DNA from: Gnetum montanum | Lineage: Eukaryota; Streptophyta; Gnetopsida; Gnetales; Gnetaceae | NCBI GenBank assembly: GCA_015680685.1 | Contig: MNCI01025274.1 | Location: forward strand, 127,884 to 191,883 | DNA: 64,000 bases | Reading direction: 5' to 3' | Part shown: piece after piece, positions 57,126 to 64,000 of the stretch | Layout: each line of letters opens with the position of its first letter | Position numbering within the stretch: position 1 is the stretch's first letter | Position numbers and translations under genes: made by a program | Notes under the pieces: model-generated | The model's input: only the letters and a program-made list of their open reading frames with translations | Database searches by the model: none | What the model was told of the DNA's origin: nothing

Positions 57126-58500
57126 NTTTGGCCACTGGAAATACCGAATGGGAGTCCATTCACACAGTTCTAACCCTGGATCCGTGTGAGGGCCGTCCTA
57201 GAGAAGACGAATCCGAGGTGCCCTGAACGGTCTTGTCGATCAGACAGGGACTTATTTGATCAATAAAACCTTTGTAATAATCAAATGGCAAAAGGGTGAT
57301 CCCAAAAAGGGGATGTAATGTCGTTAATCCAGAAAGTAATTGAAAGTGATGTAAACAATTTTAAAGTGATTGCAAAATCTCTATAAATAGGATGCAAGAA
57401 ATCGGATTTATAGAGAATGCAATCCCAAGATCTGGGATTTAACTTATGAACAAAGTATGCTGAATACAATGATTACTAGTGGACTTAGGTTTGGATGAAG
57501 CACATGCCAGCATCAAGAATGTTATTTAAAGATGAAACAAGCAAAGATGCATCTACCTTGTTCTAGCTAATCTGGGCGCCAGGAATTCAAACTCAAGGTA
57601 GAATGCCTGTGGGCCAACTGTTTCTGATCATGGGTTCTTGCCAATCACCTCTGATGTTCTCACAATTGCTGATCCTCTTTTTCTCTCTTGTTAATCTTGA
57701 AAGAAAATTTTTTTGCCCCCTCTCTCGTTTTGATCTTTTTCAACTGGAGCATTTATAAGGTTAGGGTCAGGAGAAAAACGCGGTTTAGATGACGCATGTC
57801 CTGAACTTATAAGATACCATTGACTTGATGTGGTTTTTTTTTGAAACTTGTAGCACCACACTACATTACGCTCTAAAGTGTAAAGCATCATAAACAACTC
57901 TCATTGGGGTTTTTTCGTTGCTTACATTACGCTGCGTGACGCTAGATTACGTTGCATAGCGTAGTTTAGCGTAAAGTAGCAAACCTACAAAAGATTGGAG
58001 TGTTGTTGTCATGCTTCTTTTGTTCCTGATCAGTCGTTCCAGGGTTTATTATGCTACACTATGTAATGTAGCATAACATGCCCCTTGAGAAAAAAAAGAA
58101 AACCTACTGAACTCCATGGCATGCTGTGGATTGTTGTTTAAACCTTTAAGATTTTGTTGGCCAATCGAAGTCATGAATCCCGTCATCTTTGTTGTTGTGA
58201 TGAACTGCCTTCTGGTAATTACGTTGCATTAAGTTGTGTTATGCTATGTTGCGTAATGTAGCGTAATGTGCCAGAAGTTAAGATTTCATAGAAAAATTGT
58301 AAAGCTTTGAAGGCTTGCCATCTCGCATCCGTTGTCTTGTTCTATCCTTTGGAGTTTGTTTGCACTGTGGTTTGCAGCATGACACAATCGACGCTTTAGC
58401 TGAAAAGGGAACTTGCTGAGCCATGACTTGTCGCCAATCCTTGCCCAAATCACAAGGCTTTGTTGAACCATTAAGGTCTCGAAATTTTCACGGTGTTTCA
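57126..58500 (-). repeat. 3' LTR of element D
   Basis: Read leftward from TGAAACACCGTG at 58500. U3 palindromes (TTACGCTGCGTGACGC near 57925) come first, then TATAAAT (57757-57751), the AAGTCCCTGTCTGATCGAC block near 57250 and TTTCCAG near 57135, ending at a single N (57125). It aligns with the C LTR. The last ~20 bases seem lost at the N. Confidence 0.75.
57751..57757 (-). promoter_or_regulatory. LTR TATA box, element D
   Basis: TATAAAT on the minus strand, in CCTTATAAATGCTCC, equivalent to the boxes in B, C and F. Confidence 0.6.
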
Positions 58501-58566
58501 ATGGCCCCTCTTTGTTGATGTTTAGAGGACTTGCTCTAAAGACATCGAGAAAGAATACGAAACACC
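58492..58566 (-). promoter_or_regulatory. PPT with nested inverted repeat, element D
   Basis: On the minus strand, GGTGTTTC (58566-58559) pairs with the LTR start GAAACACC. CTTTCTCGATGT pairs (10 of 12) with ACATCAACAAAG just before the PPT AAAGAGGGGCCAT. Confidence 0.65.
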
Positions 58567-59107
58567 AAAGAGGTAAAGGGACCAACAACTTCCATCAACA
58601 ATTGCTTAGATGTCACTTTGTCAAACTTGGAAGTGTAAAGGTTGGGGGAAGAAAGCATAGGAGGGATTTTTACAGAAGTGAGAGGAGGGAGGTTCGGGGA
58701 AGACTGAAGCATGTGAACATGAACCTTTTGCAAAAAAGTCATTAGGCATCTTTTCACGAGTGTATTTGTGAGAAGTTATGCCGCCACACTGCATATGAGT
58801 TGTGTTACATCCACATGGCCTGGATGAGTTGTTTTTTTTTTTTTTTGAATTACATTCCACTAGGTGAGTTGGGTTACACTAGTTCATGGACATGAAGATG
58901 CGAAAGAACTTGATTGAATGTTCACACTCTGTACAAACAAAGAGAAGGGTAAAGGTGGTCATAAGGATAAGGGAAGGGGAAAGCAAAGTAGGGTATTTGA
59001 TGAAGGGAGAGGTAGGGTTTGCACTCCTAAGTAGCCAGGCTAGTCTGAGAAGCTAGTTTAAAACACCATGATGCTTCACCATCCCATGGATGCATTCTCA
59101 ACCAACG
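58567..59107. other. 3' untranslated region of element D, distal part
   Basis: No gene is seen. It is similar to C 16200-16830, and a T-run lies at 58834-58846. Confidence 0.4.
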
Positions 59108-59317
59108 TTATTGTAACAAATAACTTGCAAAACATAATAGAGAACAAAAAGTAAAAGAAATCGTCCTAATCGCTAAGGGAAGGATGAGGCTGTTGAAACA
59201 AGCACCATTCAAAGTGAAAAGGAATACGAAGGCCACGAAAAAGGGACCATAGCAAGGAGCAAGGGTCCCAATGTTGATGCTGCGGTTCAGGCGATTGTCG
59301 TTGATAGCCAAATTCAT
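59108..59317 (-). CDS. Short ORF after pol, conserved with element C
   Basis: A 69-codon ORF with SINIGTLAPCYGPFF and LFTLNGACFNSL, parallel to the 46-codon ORF of C at 16042-16182. D continues further with LPLAIRTISFTFCSLLC. Hydrophobic, with Cys clusters. No family is recognised. The common core is the evidence for coding. Confidence 0.4.
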   Translation of the reverse strand: MNLAINDNRLNRSINIGTLAPCYGPFFVAFVFLFTLNGACFNSLILPLAIRTISFTFCSLLCFASYLLQ

Positions 59318-59639
59318 CTTACTCCATTGACTAGAAAAAGAACCAATCAGGTGAACCTGCTAAGCTAGAATCTAGTGGCAGTGATGGATGGAGGCCACCG
59401 AGACTATGGATGACCACAGTTTCTTTAGGGCTCCAAGCGGTGAAGTTGATCCTAGGAGTTGCAACTATAGAGTGACTATCGTAGCAACACCTCTGAGGGA
59501 TTAGTAGCATGCCTTTCAGCATATCCAAGGAATCAGTAGGATGCTAGTGAGCTAGTGGTATTGCGTCTGTTCCAATGCCTTACTCGTTCCATCTAGTAGA
59601 GATGCAGTGCAAGAGTGGTGATGCTTGCTTGCTTCATGG

Positions 59640-59795
59640 ATTGTCCATTGAAGGTTTCCAATTTTGAGTCCTAGTTGACTATTATTGCTAGTTTTAAGCC
59701 TCAACAGGCTGTGGTCCCAGTTTAAAGTCTGGGCAGAATGAAACTTGCTAGTTTTACATCGTAGCGGATGGTGGAAGAGCTAGTTTATGGTCCGA
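59640..59795 (-). repeat. Hairpin array after pol, element D
   Basis: On the minus strand: CATC-CGCTAC-GATG (near 59775), AGCC-TGTTGA-GGCT (near 59710) and AGTC-AACTAG-GACT (near 59675), each with TAAAACTAGC-type tails. The same positions in C have slightly different bases, and several keep pairing. Confidence 0.7.
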
Positions 59796-62700
59796 CGACT
59801 AGAAAAGGGCCCTCCTAATTTTTAGAGAATTTTCCTACTAGTTCATGAATGGCCTTGAGAACTAAGTCTCCTTTCTTGATCGGTCGTTGATCCAAATTAT
59901 GCTGATGCTTCTGTCTTTATTTTTCCTAATATCTTTCGATGGTGTCAAGGGTCTGGATGCGCTTCTCCTCCACTACATCTAAATCCATGATCCTAGACTC
60001 GTTGTGTTGAGTTTCATTTATAACCCTGGAGAGGACCATCCCTAATGAGGGGATTTGCAATTCCAAGGGAAACACTACTTTGGATCCATAGACTAGGCTA
60101 TAGGGTGTCCTGTCTATCGCTTTTCTACATGTCGTATGATATGCCCATAGCACATAGAGGATTTTCTCATGCCATCGCTTTTTGTTGTTGCTGAGCATCT
60201 TTTTCATTAAGTTGATGACCACTTTATTCATTGCCTCTTCTTGACCATTTGCTTGCAGGTAATAGGGTGAAGAAAAAGACTGCTTGATACCAAGATTATC
60301 AGAAAAAAAATTGGTTTCCATACTACTAAATTGTGGCCCATTGTCAGTCACAATAGTCATGGGAAGGCCAATCCTAGCTACTATGTTTTCTAAGATGAAA
60401 TGGAAAACCTATTGGGATGTAATCTTCCATAAAGGGATAGCCTTGACCCACTTCATGAAATACTCAGTGGAGGTGATAATGAAGCTATGTCCTACGGAAG
60501 ATTTAGGTGTAATGGGACCTATAATATCTAGTCCCCATCGTTGGAATGGCCAAGTGATTTGTGTAGTGTGTAACTCGGTTGGTAACATGTGTATTAAGTT
60601 TGCGTAACGCTGGCACGTGTCACATGTCTTAACCTTAGTAAGGCAGTCTTTTTCCATATATGGCCAATAGTACACTAGGCGTCTGATTTTAGTGGTCATA
60701 GCTTGTGGGGCTACGTGTCCTCCACAAAGCCCCTCGTGGACTTCGCTAACTATTCATTGTGCTTGGTCATTATTAACGCAGGTTAGCAATACCCCATAGA
60801 AAGAGTGTCTATAGAGAGTACTGTCTCCAATGATGATGTATTGCCTAGCACGCTTGCGTACTACATCTTTTTGCTCATGTGTTAGCTCGTGTGGTGGTTC
60901 ACCATGAAGAAGGTAAGTCTTAATGTTGTCGTACCATTCTAGCATTCCTCATGTGTTTAACGAAGAGATTTGCGCTACTTGAATGATAGGGTCTGTACAT
61001 TCTATCATTAAAGCAGGCCAACTGGAAAACAAGTGTGGTGGCACGTTTAGTGCCAGTGTGGCTAGTGCATTGGCTACAACGTTTTTGTTACATAGCATGT
61101 GTTGGGCATCAGTTCTTACGAATTGCTTCAGGAGATCTTTAGCCATATCGTAGTAGGGATGCAAATGCATAGCTTTGCAAGCATAGACTCTTGTGATTTA
61201 ATTGATGATGAGCATCAAATCACCTCAGATTGCCAGGTGTTGGACATTGAGATCTCTGGCTATCAACAGTCCCCTGAGAAGCCCCTCATACTCTACCACA
61301 TTGTTCGTATAGGGGAAAGCTAGGCGATAAGCTAATGGATGAACATCCTCAGGGGAAAGCGTAATAATGATGGTAGCACTGCTGCCTCTAATAGTCGAAG
61401 CTCCATCAAAATACAGCGTCGCTTCGAGGCCTGTTGATACAGGGCTTAAACTATGAACATGTTCATTTAGAAATTCTGGCTCTATTGTAGCTTGATCATT
61501 AATAGGCGATGTTGCAAGCTAGTTAGCTATAGCTTGACCTTTGGTCGACGATTGACCAACGTAATGTAAATCGAATTTGGCTATGATAGACTTCCAGCGA
61601 GCTATTCTACTACTCTCATACAAGTTGTTTGAGATAGCTCGTAGAACATTGTTTTTACAATTTATGTTGACTTGGCTATGAAAAGGATAGTGTTTACATT
61701 TCTTAAGCATGAAGACCAAAGCCAAATAGTTACGCTCCACTTCATTGTATCTCATTTCGTATGCAAATAGAGTGTGACTTAGATAATAAATAGGGGCTTC
61801 TGACCCATCGTTCCTTTTTTGGCAAAGTAATGCAGCTATAGACACGTCTGAGTTAGCTAGATAAATGTAAAAAGGTTGATCCCTTTGTGGCAAGAAAATT
61901 GTTGGTAAGTGTTGCAACTTCTTCTTCAAGTTGTCAAATGCACGCTGGCAATCATCAGTCCATTCAAAATTCACACCCTTCCTAAGGAGATGTTGCATAG
62001 GATATAATTTATCTATTAATTTCAAGATGAACCACCTGATAAATTGCAGTCTGCCTTGCAACCCATGTAGTTCCTTGAGATCTGTAGGTGGTGTTAAATC
62101 AACAATGGCTTTAACTTTGTCGGGGTTGACTTAGATGCCAGTCTCTGATACCAAAAACCCCAACATGCATCCGGTTTTGACTTTGAATATGCATTTCTTT
62201 GGGTTGAGCCCTAAGTCATGCTTGAGACATTGTTTAAGGACTAACTCTAGATCTTCTGAATGATATTCTAACTTTATAGATTTGATAGCTATGTCATCTA
62301 CGTAGTCGTTCAATCTCTCTAAGAGGTAATCGCTAAAGATGTATGTCATGGCTCGTTGATACATTGCTCCAGCATTTTTTAGTTCGAAGGGCACCATAGT
62401 GTAACAGAAAGTCCCCCAGGATGTCATGAATGTTGTGGTTAGTTGATGTTTTGGGTTAATACGAATCTGATTATAGCCTGAAATCCCATCCATAAAGGAT
62501 AGAAGCACGTGACCAGTTGTTGTGTCGATCAATTGATCGATACTAAGTAATGGGAAATTGTCCTTAATCATGGCTTTGTTCAGATCCTGAAAGTCTATGC
62601 AAATGCATATTCCTTCTATTTTCTTAGAGACCACTACAATGTTTGACACCCAGTCTGAGTAATCGACCACGCAGATGAAAACAGCCTGATACAGCTTAGT

Positions 62701-63128
62701 GATTTCGTTACGCACTACTAGTGCAATTTCTGGCTTAATCTTGTGTGCCTTCTGTCTAACTACTTTGACGTGTGGGTCTAAAACTATGTTATACTATATT
62801 AATCTCGGGTCTAATCCTGGCATGTCTTCATACGACCATAAAAATACAGCAGGGTTATTTTGGAGTACTTGCATTATGCCACTCTACATCTATTGGTCTA
62901 GGAGGGAACTAACCCTAAGAGTCTTACTTTCACCTTTGTGCATAACCACAGGGATCTCCTTGAGAGGGTCCTTAGTCACATCACCAGCCTCCAGGTCTAG
63001 AGTCCAGGCCAGATGTTCTAGCCAATCTAGGGATATTTCCGATGTTGCTATAGTTGTGTCACAAAGGGAAGGGTCTGTTCCTATTAGCATGTGATTGACC
63101 TATCTAATGATTTTTCCATATGGGCCTG
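59796..63128 (-). pseudogene. Pol of element D (RT, dual RNase H, integrase), best preserved copy
   Basis: Long open stretches joined by a few stops. RT (62715-62131) has intact YVDDIAIKS. The connection and RNase H run 62061-61519 (LANSDVSIAALLCQKRNDGS; YNEVERNYLALVF). The second RNase H (LYFDGASTIRG; NNVVEYEGLLRGLL) lies near 61430-61270. Integrase has zinc residues CDTCQRYAN (near 60620), a core with LDIIGPITPKS and TDNGPQFSS (Asp kept), and KVVINLMKKML. The last ~30 residues of the C-terminal domain are deleted, and the frame runs straight into the hairpin array. The closest copy is C. Stops make it non-functional as read. Confidence 0.85.
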
Positions 63129-63279
63129 CTAAGGCTAGGGGTACAAATAAAGCTACGTCCATTTGTAAATTGCCCTACAAAACCACCAAAAATGGAAGTT
63201 GTTACATTTTTTTCTACTGATCTGTTGAAATGATAAAAGTTTGCTTTCTTTGCATTAGATTTGCGTATTAGAAAAGATT

Positions 63280-63485
63280 CCAGTTTAAGGTCTTAGTGGA
63301 TCGTCACAAATATGCATAGTCTGTGGGAAGGTAGCAAGGAGATGAAAGATGTAACGTGGCATGTCTAGTGTACCAGAGTAAGGAATTTAAATTTTTGTAT
63401 AGACCGTAGTTAATGTTGACTAGATTACGAGGTGATAAGCTATGGAATAGTTTAGGGCCATTTCAGACCGCAGTTCATATGATAT
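63280..63485 (-). repeat. Hairpin units between pol and antisense gene, element D
   Basis: Reverse-strand units GATCCACTAAGACC-TTAAACTGG (63284-63305) and GGTC-TGAAAT-GGCC-CTAAAC (63446-63470), the orthologues of those in C near 12110 and 11930. Confidence 0.6.
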
Positions 63486-63723
63486 CTATGAAATTAATGC
63501 CCCAATCTTCGCTTTTCATGTCATATTGACACTGGTGTTTTGGGAAAGTTTCACATCGATTGGGCATAAAAAATTAGTTAGTCCCAAGCATTTCTTTTAT
63601 AAACTAGTGGTTCATGCTCAAAAAAGGTCATAGATATCGCAAATTTGAATCTAGCTATAGCACGAAGGGAGCGGAAGTGAGGCGTAAATAGACGATTTCG
63701 TGAAGATTTGCTCAATTGCAGCT

Positions 63724-63841
63724 ATGGCACCAAAGGTCAGAGGAAAGAATACCAAACTAGTGAGGATTGACGAAGTACAGGAGAGTCTGCAGCAAGTTTT
63801 GCAGGTAGAGTCGAGGCTCGGGAGGTTATTCTGCTTAACCG
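63724..63841 (+). CDS. First exon of the antisense gene, element D
   Basis: ATG at 63724 gives MAPKVRGKNTKLVRIDEVQE, then ESLQQVLQ and a Leu-rich end, up to GTAAGT at 63842. Element C has MAPKVKGENAKLARIDEVQE and the same CCG/GTAAGT splice site. The upstream bases also match C. The rest of the gene lies beyond the window. Plus strand is antisense to D's pol. No stop occurs in the exon, unlike in C. Confidence 0.7.
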
Positions 63842-64000
63842 GTAAGTCACTTTTCATCTTCTTGCACTATTGTTATTTTTGTTACAGCATCGTGGTCGTA
63901 TTTATTTTGAATGCGTGTTACATCAGGAATTAATATCTATTTACGCAGACTAAGCTATTGTAGTTTGTTGCATTACCTTTATCTTTGCTGTTGGATATAG
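63842..64000 (+). other. Intron 1 of the antisense gene, element D (cut by window end)
   Basis: It starts GTAAGTCAC, T-rich, with no coding signal. The acceptor is outside the window. Confidence 0.6.

Overview
The window is plant nuclear DNA made almost entirely of LTR retrotransposons inserted into one another. I see no intact host gene, tRNA or rRNA. The only host-like coding pieces are fragments captured inside elements: a cytosolic-type HSP90 fragment (twice) and a GC-rich stretch with a J-domain. The load of old nested Ty3/gypsy elements suggests a large-genome seed plant, and a gymnosperm is my best guess, but no marker here proves that.

Most elements belong to one Tat/Ogre-like Ty3/gypsy family. 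It has a gag zinc motif of the C-H-GH-C type, RT, RNase H plus a second RNase H domain, integrase, LTRs opening TGAAACACC, and a PPT reading AAAGAGGGGCCA. I call the copies A, B, C, D, F, G and H. Layout: element 1 (1-6422, minus strand) is a gag-protease-only element with 2.84-kb LTRs carrying the HSP90 piece. It sits in the gag/PR end of C (6423-18359, plus). C sits in the antisense gene of B (18360-24226 and 35079-39284, plus). A (24227-35073, plus, lacking pol) sits in the integrase end of B. B abuts an old minus-strand LTR, H (39285-40211), which lies in the integrase of F (40212-43650, plus). F interrupts the antisense gene of G (43651-45156 plus strand, with G's PR region at 55990-57110 minus). 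E (about 45190-55733, minus) is an Athila-like gag-pol element with a further sense ORF downstream. D (57126 to the window end, minus) is a close relative of C.

Two unusual things recur in the Tat-like family. First, a multi-exon gene on the strand opposite to gag and pol lies between them in C, B and G, and its first exon is present in D. It encodes an FCP1/NIF-like HAD phosphatase domain, a conserved central region and a coiled-coil C-terminus. Splice sites are shared between C and B, and one between C and G. The second catalytic Asp pair is replaced in both copies where it can be read. Second, the junctions between ORFs hold arrays of short hairpins with different but self-complementary stems, each followed by a TAAACT-type tail. 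The PPT also lies inside a conserved long-range inverted repeat.

Every pol copy is disabled by stops or frameshifts. The longest clean ORF is the 713-codon gag-PR of element 1. Several single N characters, and one run of 79, mark places where sequence is missing or unresolved.
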